A stretch of 64,000 nucleotides of DNA from Cristatella mucedo (taxonomy: Eukaryota; Bryozoa; Phylactolaemata; Cristatellidae), in contig WPIO01000049.1 in the NCBI GenBank assembly GCA_009760855.2, forward strand, positions 1,119,501 to 1,183,500, in the 5' to 3' direction. The notes under the pieces are model-generated. The model searched no databases and had not been told where the DNA came from. It saw only the letters and a list, made by a program, of their open reading frames with translations. Below, one piece after another: positions 42,401 to 55,707 of the stretch. The translations under genes were made by a program, and so were the position numbers. The first letter of the stretch is position 1. Each line of letters opens with the position of its first letter.

Positions 42401-45400
42401 TGCTGTGATAAATAGGTGCATTTTTAGTTTCTTTTTAAATGTGGATAAGTCAGATGTCGTGATGCAAGTCGGGAGTGAGTTCCAGGCTTTGGGAGCATGC
42501 GAACTAAAGGCGTAGTCTCCAAAGGATTTGAGATTTGTACGAGGTATGGGTAAACAGTTAGATTCCGAAAAAGTGGGTGGTACTATGCTTAGCCTGGTGG
42601 TGGGAGTAGATGTGATAGGTAGGCTGGAGCCAAAAAATGGATGGACCTAAATTTGAGTAACAAAACCTTGAAGTCGATGCATTGCTTGACTGGGAACGAG
42701 TGCAAGTCTGCAAGAAGTGGTATGAATGCTCTCAGTATACCATCTGACTGAAGCACTCAATTCAGTTAACTTATTTTTATGAGTATTCACTACCAGTTAC
42801 CCTTGCTGATAAACAACGTTGCAGTAGTCAAAACTATTAGAGAACGTCTTTGGATATTTTTTTGGTTCTTGTCTGGTATTTGTCATTTTGGTGTGTACAC
42901 ATTTTCGTGTTGCCTCAAATGATTTGCTAAAGACAAAGCATATGATGCCCTGTCATTTAATAGTTTCATTAAGAAAATGTAGTAGCACCCTGAGATTGCT
43001 CACATGTAAGAGGGTTGGTGTAGGCCTTAGAGATCTCATACCTGTAGTCTTACATATCTACATTTGCTGTGACTCGTGTCTGTTTATAAAAGGAAAAAAT
43101 GCAGCTGATTCTGTATTGTGCATCTTGCCAACTCTTTCTCACGTATATCTATGCATACATATACGAGCATAGGCTTCAAGGCTGCCCATTGTATCAATGA
43201 AGTGTGCATGTTATAATGCCTGGCTGCCTATTTGTGCAGTGCTGTTCAGGTGCTTGGATTACCCTTCTTTTTTTCTTAGGAAATGGACTGATGAAGAAAT
43301 TGAAATGCTTCGTTCAGCAGTGAAAAAGTTTGGTGAAGACTTGAACAAAATCAGTGACATCATAAAGAATAAAACAGTGTAAGGTTATTGTTAGTTGTTT
43401 TGTGACTTCTTAAAGCTGCTCCGACAGTTACCAAAATCTGCCTGTAAATGCTGGTTTTTACCTTCCTTAGTATTAAACGACTATTATTATGACTTCTTTT
43501 GAGTTTTCTGTAGTCAGATTCTTTGCACCTGTCTGGGTTCTGACATCGATCCTATTTCTGTTGTCAGTGCCAAGATTGATACCTTGACTTTTATACAAAG
43601 GCTAAATGGATATGTCTAAACTAGTTAAGCTGCATCGTGTTTTAGGTGAACATTGTTCTTCTGGGGTAGGCAAAAATAACTGCCTGCTTCAAGGAAGACA
43701 CTCATGCTACTTCCTTCCTCGAGTTTCCTAATTCCTCAAGTCTCAGTCGATGACAGTCTCATAGCCCTGTAGACACAATAACTCTAGCTCCCCATTACAT
43801 ATTCATCTCATAAATAAAACCTGTTTTCCATAGATGCATCTATAATCATGTTAAATGCTTGCTTATCTTGTATGTATATGATCGAGTTCGATGAGTGCCT
43901 CTTTAGTAATGTTGCACTTTCTGCATCGCCTCTAAAGAGGTATTTGACAACGGTTTGAGTTAGGATAGATGCATCGGTGCACGGGTTGGCACCTCCGACT
44001 GTCTGGAGGGTTTGACTTTGAATTTGGTGACATCAAATCGAAAGCTAAAGGGCTTATAAATGCCTTGTGTTAAGTGCAGTTGGTTGTCTCGATAGTTGAA
44101 TCATTAAAGCACTGGCCCGGAAAACCGGAAGGTGTGGAATGGTTATTCCCTCGAAGTGAAAATGTGTCTGCACTTGAATACCACGACAGATGGCCTTATT
44201 TGTTTTGTGTTCTGGCTCTGAACTTTACCGCTAGTCTGCTGTTCTTCAATTGTGTCAGCACGTATAAGCCCTCAAAGGACGAATCACATGGACCCACTAA
44301 ATGCTGATATGTGATAAATGTGATAAATAAATGCGTTTTTAGCTTCATTTTAAATATTTACAGGTCAGTGGGTGTCGTGACACTAGTTGGAAGGGAGTTC
44401 CGGGCTTTGGGAGCATACGAGCTAAAGGCACGGTCTCCAAAGGATTTGAGGTTCTTACAGGGTGCAGCTAAACAATTAGATTCAGAAATGCAAGTGGCAT
44501 GATGCATAATGGGGAAGCACTTTGATAGGTGGGCTGAAGCCGAAGAACGAATGGACCTAGAAGTGAGTTACAGAACGTTGAAGCCGATGCAATGCCTGAC
44601 TGGGAGTCAGTGCAGGTCGAAAAGAAGTGGGAGCATGTGCAGGTCGGCAAGATGTGCAACTACGACACTCACACCAGTCAAGCTTAGTTTGAGAGTTTCA
44701 CACCAACTGTAAGCACCTGATTGCATAGGCCGGTAGACCAGCAAGCAGTGAGTTGTAGAAGTCGAGACTGGATGTCACAAATGCATGAACCAATTTAGAT
44801 ACATAGTATCCCTGTCAAGGCAAGCCCGAATTTTAGCAATGTTATGTTGCTGAAAGTAGGCAGACTTGACTGTGGAGCTGATATGGTCGTCTAATGAAAA
44901 GTCTCTTTGGAACATGACACCTAGATTTTGTGCAGATTCAACAAGAGATATGCTCGCAGAGCCGATTTGGAGTGTTAGGTTTTCCAATTTCTGAATCACA
45001 CTTGATTTTCCCATAACTAGTAGGATGGTTTTATCATCATTCAATTTAAGAAAGTTTGCTGCCATCTATGTGTGAATGTCAGCAGTACACACAGCAAGGG
45101 AGTTAAGAGAGTTCGATGTGGTGGAGAGATGGGAGGGATCAAAGAAAAGGCACAACTGAGTGTCATCCGCATAGAAATGAAAGCCTTCGTTGTGCCTGGC
45201 AACCACATCGGCAAAAGGGAGAGTATAAACCGTGAAAAGAACCAGACCAAGCACGGAGCCTGGAGGTATCCCATACTTCATACCCCATACGTGGTTCGTA
45301 AGATGATCTTTGTCTGTTCACATCAATACTCTGGAGCCTCCCACTGAGATAGGACCTGAGCCATTGCAATGCAGTACCGGCAATGCCCAGGCGAGATGAG

Positions 45401-48163
45401 AGGCGCTCAAGAAGAAGCACTTAGTGATCGATAGTATCAAAAGCTGCTGAAAGATTGAGTAAAACAAGCAAAGAGAAGTCAGCATTCCTAAGAAGATCGT
45501 TATGCACCTGAAACAATGCTGACTTTGGAATGATTAGCTCTAAAACCAGACTAGAACTTACTAGCTATGTTAGAAGTTTCAATATATTAGTTCAGCTGGT
45601 TTACCACAGCTCGTCATAGTGTCTTTGATAGGAACGGTAGAAGGGAGACCAAGCTGAAGTTGCTCAGGCTCTCTTCGTTTAGTGTTGCTTTCTTGAGTAA
45701 TGATCTGACTGCAGCCTTTTTGAAAGGTGCTGGGACATGACCTGAGGCTAATGACATATTTAGTATTTTAGTTAGGCATGGCAGCACTAGGTCTACGCAA
45801 CGTAGAAGCTGGACAGTGGGAATAATGTCCATACGACTATTTTTTCTGCCCTTATTAAGATATGAACTCAGAATGAGGTCATGCGTGCTTCCTTTCCAGC
45901 ATATGTTCATTCCCTAGAAAGAGATTTAGCTCTCTTGTGGTGCTAAGCAATGTGTTATTATTGTACTTATAATCAATCCAGATCATTTTGAGAGTATATC
46001 CGGTATGTAAAAGTCACTGCCTATCTGCCTACCGACATTTACCAATAGGGAGAGAGCCCATACGAATATAAATGCTAGTGGCAAAATAGTCATAATAATA
46101 TTAATGACGAGTCACATGTATAGCACCCTGAGATAACTTAATCAAATACACTCTGATACGTGTAATTAAAAAATTAATTTTTTGGAACAAGATCAAATGT
46201 GAGAAAACGCACTTTGATAGCTATGGATCCGAAGCAAAAGAGGGCAAAGCATGTAGTATGCATGGTAACTCATAGGTTAAAGTGAGAAAAATAAACAATG
46301 GGCACCATTTGGCAGTCTTTCTAAGCAAATTTGGAGTTCTCCGGGAATAGCCAGTTCATATTCTATTTGTAGTGTTATCGATTGCAACCAGATGGGTACC
46401 TCGCCTGTCGGATCGGTTAGTGACATTATTCGAATAAACCCCACAGGTGTGAATGTAATGATAAAAAATTGTGCGTGCAGTGTTCGTACTTGTAAAATAC
46501 TCGAGAACTCATTTGGTTCTGCTACGTTTAAACGTGGCTCTCGGTGACTGCTGCCGGGCCCCAATCCTATTCTTAGTCTCCCTTGTATATCCTATCCTTT
46601 GTCACACATGTATGTTTATGTGTAATTCACTAATCCATGCTCCTGCTGGATTGTAATTGGCTATTAGCTGAGGAAAAAATAAAAATGTCACAGTAGCAAT
46701 TAAGTCTCTTACCTACCAGATCTTTTCGATTTGACTAAGGAGAGTGTTCAATACTGCCCTCCAAGCCTAAGTGGCTTTCGGTGCACGTTCAGTAGTCAAC
46801 AGACTTTATCTTACTCAACAAAGAGTATGTGAGAAGCATAGTTGTGTCTGTAGGCCGGTCGATGAAGTGAGTAACATGGTAGTACCAGTGTAGGACGGAT
46901 GGATAGAAAAATATTATCTTGTTTGAATTATACCCTAAGAGAACTTAATCTCTTTCCTGGCTCTTCACATGCACCGCAGGGCTCGAGCCCACGATCTTAG
47001 TCGTCAAAGGCGAGCGCCTTGACCTCGGTCATCAAAGGTAAGCACCTTAACCCCTGGGCCAATCCAAACGAAGGATGTGCAAGAGATGGCAGCAGGATGG
47101 GAGATGTTTTGCATAAGAATTGTCCACAATCTATGAGTCGAAGATCTCAAGCGTCTGTCAATAGTGATCTTTTGATTGAAAGAATGGAACAGCTAATTTA
47201 TTGTACATGGAGGATCTGAGGGTACAGCAAGGCTGAAACTGCTGTAGTAGTTAATCTAGTTATGAATGAGTTAAGCCATGGTGGTCAGAGTAAGAATGTT
47301 GTTCTGCATCCGTTGATTATCCGTAGCCTTGATTCTCCTTCAGCAAAAAGGACATGTGGCTGAGCCTCTTGGCTTTTTAAAGAACCTTGCATTTGCATTT
47401 GTCACCATTTGAAGGGGCTTAATGACTCTTTTTGTTAGTTTTTAAGTTGGCTAACCTAGACCGAACCAGGACGCTCTGAAGATCATTAGCCAGCCACCGT
47501 GGTAGATTGTCCCTAATCTTAAACAGGGATCTAGTGTGATGGCTAGCTGGAGAAGTGGTTTTCAGAATGAAACTTGTAAACGCCGATGGGTCGTCAAAGA
47601 GGATATCTAATTTACGAACACGTGGTGACGGTCGTACTTCAGCACCACCAATTAGAAAAGCAAAGTATGTTGATCCAGTCATAGGTGTAGGGTATCATAT
47701 GAATCGTAGTTCGGTTGTATCGTCGTTTAGCTAAAGGAAATTAGGTGACATCCAGGATCTAATGTCTGCAAAGCAGGCATTCAGTTTATCTGGCGCTGTA
47801 ACTAATTGGTTTGAATTACAAGTACTGCGTGGTATCGTCGGTATAGATTCGATTGGTGATGGTTTTTTCTTGAGGCACTACTTTATAAATGGAGAACAGT
47901 GAAGGGCCAAGAATAGACCCATATGAAAGTCCACGGTTGTCTGGTCTGCATGGAATGGACTAGACCCAGATGAACAAGTACGATTAGAACCTTGTCACAG
48001 AGCCTTATCTGCCAGACCGATCGTTGTTCTCAAACGTTTTAGTAGGATACTGTGATTAATAGTTCTCTCACGAGCTGTAAAGCACCTGATTAGATACATT
48101 TTCGTTGGTGCTATGCAAATGGCGTATTAATCTTAGGATTATAATAGTCTCAAATGTATATAT

Positions 48164-48248
<85 letters not shown>

Positions 48249-50205
48249 GAATTAATATTTATATTAATGTATATATATAATTATATGATTCATTTGTATA
48301 TCACTCTAAAGGAACTTACGCAGGCTCTTCACATATGCTGTGGGGGCTCCAGCCCACGACCTCGGTCGTCGAAGGCATCTGGGCAAACCAGGGCAGCATG
48401 CTACCAAAAGATCGAGGAGGACCAGGGCAGTGACGTCGTTGCCGGCCAGAATGTTGTCGGTCAGGTGGAGGAAGACAGTTGAAGGGAATGGTGTCACCTG
48501 AATCCGGACTGCAATTCTCCTGTTAAATTTTAGTTGTCAACATGCTCCACAAGCTGATTAGCGACAATCTTTTTGGGAATCCTAACCCAAAAGATTAAGG
48601 ATAAAGGAGGACTGTGCGATCATTTTCCCCAAGATCTTAGAATCCAATCTGGACCTCGTAAAGTGTTCGAACGATCATTCGAACGATTGACGATTTGACA
48701 CGACTTCGAAACAAGCACTTTAGGAAATCAAGCTTTAGAAAAATCTCAAATATGACTACTCTAAGCTTGTTCCTCCCTCCCTCCCCCCAATGAAGAGCAA
48801 CGAGTAGATGGCATGGGCAATGCACGTGGTAAGCTCTTTGTGTAGGCTGTAATAAAGGTAAAAATGTCATCGAATGCCTGCATTTGACTGCCGATGCTTG
48901 CGAGCCGTGCGCTAGGAAGCACTCGTGCTGGATGTGACCCTGCAAACTGGTTGTGAAGTGTGCCGTGTGCCATTTACACTCTCTGGCGGGATTAGGTTGC
49001 TGCACTGTCGTTCGTATTGGTATCAGCTACGGCTGGATGCTTGTATTGTTGCCAGCAAGCACCTTCAGCTGTCGACGAAAAACCGCTATGTTTCTGATTT
49101 TGCCTAATCGAAGTGCACTCACTCGCAGCTCTCACTCACTCGTTGTCTCTATCATGTCTTGCTGTATCTTTCGTTTTTTTCAATCTTGTCTTTGTCTCTT
49201 TTTTCGTCGTGTCGTAAGTCCCTCACTTCTCTCTTGCTTATGTCTAGTATATGTCTTTCTCTCTTTGTGTGTGTTTATGTATGTGCCTCTGTCTCTGACA
49301 GTTCTCGAGCCAGATGTTCGATATTGCCTTAGAGAGGCCGTGCTTGATCATGGATGGGTCTTGTTTGTGTAGTAGTCAGCAGGTCCTCCTAGACTGGTGT
49401 GTGCAGTAGAGCCACTGCCTGAGTGGCGCCTAGAGCAGCAGTAGCATCGGAAGAGGCAGCAGCATAAGCAGCAGCTTCAAAGATAGCGACATAGGCAAAG
49501 GCAGCAGCAGCAGTAGCATTGGTAGCATCAGTAGCGATAGCAGCAGCGGCATATACAGCAGAGCCAGCATCAGCTGAAGAAGCCGTGGCAGTAGCAGTGG
49601 AGCCCATCTTAGGCTTGCTGAGGCTTGCAAGACACCTAGCTGGATCGAGGCTCCCACTCGTGTTGGCCAAGTTGGCTGAGCCTGAGCCTTGTGCTGTCGT
49701 TAGCAAGCCGATTCTACTGCGCTGGCCCGTGCTCGCTTCACTGCCTGATCTCCAAGTTCTTTAGGGTCACCTGTGGAGCACTCATTTCTAGCGTGTCGAG
49801 CTATGCACTGCGTGCCTAATCTAGTCGTGCACGGTGTGTTTGGTTAGAGGCTGTGTTAGGCTGCATGACGCTGCAAACTGCAGCTTCGTGGCTTCGATAT
49901 TTTTATGTTCAGTGTCTCTGCATTGCCGTGCGCATCTTCCACAAAGCCACGAAGACAGTATGTTACACCAGAGAACGATATATGACGTGCTCATAGCTCC
50001 AGGGGCTTGATGGTTGCTTGCATGTCTATCCTTTCGGCGTGCTCCCTTTTAGCTCTCAGATTAAAGCGCAGCTGAAGCGCAAGGTGCTGGAGGAAGGTGG
50101 AGTTAAGAATTCAGCGTCCGGTGACACTCCTGCCAAGCGTCTTCGGCCTGCCGGTGAGTAGATTGAGTAGACTGCTAGCTCTAAACTTTGCTTTACTGCC
50201 CAGAC

Positions 50206-50236
<31 letters not shown>

Positions 50237-53200
50237 GAGACAGAGAGAGAGAGAGAGAGACAAAGAGAGAGACAGAGACAGACAGACAGACAGAGAGGGA
50301 GACAGAGACACAGAGAGAAGAGAAAGAGAGAGAGACAGAGAGGGAGACGGAGAGAGACAGAGAGAAGAGAGAGACAGAGCCAGACAGAGAGGTATGGAGG
50401 AAATAACGGTGAGACCGACAGAACAAGACGAGCCGTAAGCAGTCATGCAGACTGAGCTGTCATATATATGTGTCAAGGGTCACGATTCTATTACAATTGG
50501 TCACCGAAGAGTTGGCTGCACTGGCTTGGATTTGCTGTACTATCTATGCAGTGCTAGTGCATTTTGTGTTCATTCCATATTCAAGATGGTTTCTTGTTAA
50601 TGTATGGTGCGTGCAAGATAACCGTGAGCTATAACTGTTGGCATGTAAAAGCCCCTGTGTGGCCTTGCCGAGAGCATGTGACAGCATGAACAGTTCCTTC
50701 TGGTTTGTTTGCTCAGCTATTATCATGAGCAGTCGGTGAAACTTTTTTTGATAATAAGATACTTTAAATACTTCCTCTTTTGAAAACTAGATCATTGTAA
50801 TTCTTCATTTTTCATTGCAGAAATGCTTGATGACCGAGTTAATGGGTGCAAAGAAAATAGCTGCTTGCGAGACCAGTTTTGTTTCCTTCATATTATTGAA
50901 AATGTATTAGCTGAATGGCAACCTATTCGTGCATGGCACACTCTATTCTGCTGAATTTGAAGTCATACAGAATGACATTGCACGTGATCTCGGGACTTGT
51001 GAGGTGACAATCCGGTCAGGATGACTAGTCGTTCTCAAGTGTAATCCAATTTTCTTCTTGCATTGGTCATCATGTCGTGGTTTGCATCCTGAGTGTGCCG
51101 GCCTTTTCAAATCTATGCAGAACCTGACGAACTTATGTGAATATGCATAATTTCCTTTTTGTCACCTGCCGCTCCTGTAAGAAAACCAATAACACAAATA
51201 GGCTTTTTGTTGTCTACAAATCTAGGCTTGACAAAATAGGGGGTTTTAGATCTAGCATTAAGAGATAATCCACAAATATTGTTGTGGTTTTGTCTTTCAA
51301 GATTTTGATTTTTTTTTTTAACAGAGTTGGTATTTCTATCCTAATTTGGTACACGGACAGCTCATAGATTTTAACAGCAGACAGTGAAGGTACTTAGATA
51401 TTATTAGCAGCCGGTGAAGGGTTCGTCATCAACCTAGTCACGGTAGGCCAATGGGCAGTTGGAATGAAAAAAAAATAATCGTGAAGCTTAGCTGATTTAA
51501 TAGCCTCATTTAACTGCCGAAGAGCCTTTGCAGCTATTGGCCTGCTTGCATAAGTCAATAGAAAAACTGTCATCTGCATGACTTGAACCCTCAACCTGGG
51601 CTGTGGACTTTGAGCACCTTCCCTTAAGCTGAGAGCTAGGGGCAAGCCAAGTTCATCCGGATGTAAGCTCCTTAGCAGCACAGCACTCTGGGTTAGCGAT
51701 GGGAGAAGAGCTGGCTGATGTGTGGTGCACCATTTATTTAGACAGAAACTGAGCACTATTAACAGAGTGCTATAGGCTATAGTCAGCCTGCTGTGACCTG
51801 CGACCTTTCAGCTTGCCAGCCATCTGTGGGAAGAACCTTGGTAAACAAGATGTGCCCCTCCCTCTCCGGCCAGTGTGTTTGGGTTGGCTTTGGTCCGGAA
51901 GCTGGTCCGTTATAGCAACTGCTGTTTTGCTAAACTGTGGTTAAGTGCAGATTAAGTTGGACCTGCAAGTGACAGCCACTCACCTGTTGGGGTGAGGACG
52001 GCATGCATGTGTAAGCCTTCGGCCACACTAAGTTTTGCTTTGGATAGGGCCTCATTAAATACGAAGGTCACACATTGCTTACATAAGGGGGGGCCGCATC
52101 TCACCCGTGTGTCCTAGTCATAACGGCTGTACTCAAAGACTTTGCTCTTGTAATTGGTGAGACGACTGGGAGACCGGCATCATATGAGTGGAAATTAGGC
52201 ATCCTCTTTGATAACTGCTTGACGTTAAAAATAGAGTTGGTTTGGCCCAGTGGTCAAGGTGCTCGCCCCGACCAAGGTCTGACCGAGGTCGGGGGGGGTG
52301 GGGGAGCTCGAGCCCCGTGGCATATGTGAAGCGCCTGAATAGAGATTAAGTTCACTTTGGGTGCTATGCAAATGAATTATATTAATATGCTATTATATTA
52401 TTAGTCACCAGCACGCAGCATCGGTGAAGCATAGTGCAGTGCCGAAGGAAGAGGAGTGTTGATGTGCAAGTGCTAGCAGTTCCTGCACTATTTCATTGCA
52501 GCATAACTTCGCCCCTATGCACCGCAATGTGCTTGCATTTAAGTTGCACCATTCGATCGTGCTTTCTTTGCAGCAAATGTAGAGCGCCTTGAAAGAGATT
52601 GAGTTCAGTGAGGGTGCTATATCAAGTGTATTATTATTATTATGTGTGTGTGTGCTGCGCTTTTGTTCGTCGTTTCTTAGTGATTTTTCTCTTTGAGAGT
52701 GTCTTGCAAAGCTGCTCAGAAGTGGCTGGCATTCCTGAGGCAGGGGGAGGGAAGTGAGAGAGACTTCCCCAGACAGGCAGTGCATGCTTTTAATTAACTG
52801 CCACGAGAGCCTGAGCTTCAATCATGATGTTATCGTGGTGCACTTTTGTTTTATTCGGTGTCTGCGATTCCTGGCGACTTAGCTTCCTACTCATGTCCCA
52901 GACAGACTCATGCATGTTCTTATTGAAAGGCACAGTGCTCCAGCAGCGCTTGTATAGTGTCTCGACAGTCTGTGTGTTGCTGCTGAGAGCAACGTAAAGG
53001 CTGGGCTCACTCGTTCATGCATTCGGGTGTTTGCATCAAGCTACAGAGCTTGCACTGCATTGACTGACGACCAGTCGTAGGCCGGTTCGAAACCATCCAA
53101 GGCTTTGGAGAGGCAAGTCTCTTGCATGAGCTGCTGAGCCTCGTCACTCGCAATGAGACAAGTCTCGTTGCTCGATGTCAGGCATCGACTGCGTGTTTAG

Positions 53201-55632
53201 TGGCCGGTGTTGCGTACCGAAGCCTCTTGTGGAAGCGACTACGTCCCTTCTCATCCCCTTCCTCCCTCCCCTCCCCCTCCTTCCCTCCCTCCTCCCTCCC
53301 TCCTTCCTCCCCTCCCCCTCCCTCCCTCCTTCCCTCCCTCCCTCCTCCCTCCCTCCTCCCTCCTCCCTCCCTCCCTCCCTCCCTCCTCCCTCCCTCCCTC
53401 CCTCCCTCCCTCCTCCCTCCTCCTCCCTCCTCCCTCCCCCCTCCCTCCCTCCCTCCCCCCCCCCCCCCCCCCCTCCCTCCCTCCCTCCCTCCCTCCCTCC
53501 CCCCCCCCCGGTGGCCGGTCGTCTTGTCGAAGAAAGAGCAGTGCTTGCAGTCTCTACATGTGGCGCGTGCTACGCATGACCATTATCGCCTTCGGTTGTC
53601 GTCGAGCAGAGGGCTTGCTCTGCAAAACAAAGCATGGTTGCTACAGGAAAACAGACGGTCTCGTGCTGGCACACCTAGCCTGTAGTGTGTGGCCAGGCAG
53701 TGGGCATGGTTAGCAAGCCTGCTAAATAGGATAAGTGCAGACCCTCGGAGTCAAATTGTGGTCTGGCCTGCAATTTCCATAGTCGTCGGATGCAGATGAT
53801 GATTAGCTGTGTCCAGCAGCACCTCCAGATGGAAACTGGGCAGGAGGAGCTGTGTCTGTGCCAGCAGTGGAAATTGCTACCAAGGTTGGTGTGTGGCGTC
53901 AGCAACCGGTATACCCGGGCATTTGGAGAACTATTTGCTGGATGCTATAAACTGATCCACGATGTGGGTCTATAGGTTAATCAATGTGCTTACAGATATG
54001 CTCATGCTACCGGTCGTGACATTTGGCTTTTGGCTCACTTTGGAGACTGAGCTCAATGTGAACTTCCGAGTGTACCATAGGCTTTGCACAGCAGTTTAGC
54101 TAGCTTGCAACTTCAGCCAGTGCCCAGAAATAGATGTGTCGTGAATGGGAAAGCACGAAACTCTGCAGCTAGGTGTGACTCTGACGTGAGCATCGCAGTT
54201 GCCATATTACATCACTACTTGCCGACCTGCTGTGGCTCCGAGTCAGGCAACTCATCGACTTCAAGGTTGTCACTCACTTTCAGGTCACTTCATTCTTCAG
54301 CTCCTGCTTACCTATCTGATCTACTCCCCCACCAGGCTAAGCATCGTACCACTCGCTGTTCGGAATCGAATGGTTTGCCTACACCTCATACGAACATCAA
54401 ATCCTTTGGTGACCGTGCCTTTAGTTCGTCTGCTCCCAAAGCCATGAACTCACTCACCCCTGCACCACGAGATCCTCTGACTTGACTGCATTTTAAAGGA
54501 AGCTGAAACGCATTTATTTATCACAACATTTAGTGGGTCCATGTAATTTGTCCTTTACGTGCTTATCGGTGCTGACACTGTACTGCATTTTGCAACTAAC
54601 CACATTGGCATGCTGACCCTGTGCATGTCACCCCTACCTCCATGTTATGCTTGTTTTCGTTGAGCGTGCTACCACTAACCATTAGATCGTGCTTCATTTG
54701 CAGCGACTGTAAAATGCCTAGAAATAGATCGGGTTCTCCGAGGGCACTATGTCAAATGTATTACTGTTATTAGTAACAGTAGTAGTAGCTGGAGAAGCAT
54801 GCTTGCAAACATGCCTGATCGGCCATTTGTTATTAAAATAAGCGGCCGGCCGTCTGCTTATTTTTCTACTTGAGTGGTCTGGCAGTGTCGGCATGACTCT
54901 TACCCTCCCGTAAATTGTGATTGCTCTGTCTGTTACGTTGGGGCAAGGTTAAATGTCCCGAGTAGATGCAAGGGCAATGTGGCAGTCCATAGCAGTCGAG
55001 TAGCAGCAGAGAAGACGAGAGAAAGAAACGGCGAACGTCTTGAAGGTGTACGTGAGGATTTGATCTCCGCATTCCGGTATATTCTTAAACTCTATGTTTC
55101 CGAAACGCAAATCGATTTGGCAGCATAGACCACTCACTATCAGCCAAGACCTCTTGGCGATAACTTTGTATTAAATATGGGATCAGCTAATATGTGAGTG
55201 ACACCTTGATACAAATGCAATTGGAAAGCCACAGTTTCCATGCTTGCACTAATCATAGCTGTGTTCGCAGGGCAAACAAGAAAAATTTTCAACATGACAT
55301 GTTATGCTGACAGATACTGAACAAATGGGCATACTTGTGACCTTGGTGGGAGCTCAGATAGTATTTGGTGGTGGCTGTCATCATTGTTCGTAGGGCAGAC
55401 TTGAGATGTTGGTTGCTGCACTGGCAATGCAAATAGCAAGGCTGGCGTTAGGCTTCTGCTTGTAGTTGTACCGCTCAAAATAATCCAATCGGTCCAGAAA
55501 TGGAGTATGGATGCATTGAGCAGAAACCGATAGACTTTTGGCTTATTGGCATTGTTTAGCATCTGTCTGTCAAAGCTGCTGTTTAGGATTTAAGCCTGGC
55601 TAATTGCTGAAGAGGGTAATATGATACCGATG

Positions 55633-55707
<75 letters not shown>

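Noticed and set aside
49389..49764. Ala-rich and Leu-rich open frames on both strands
   Set aside because: An imperfect AGC trinucleotide repeat in the BAP18 intron; no splice phase connects them with BAP18 exons.
53122..53713. Three Pro/Ser/Leu-rich open frames of 134-187 codons
   Set aside because: Produced by the CCTCC tract; flanking parts change frame without splice signals.
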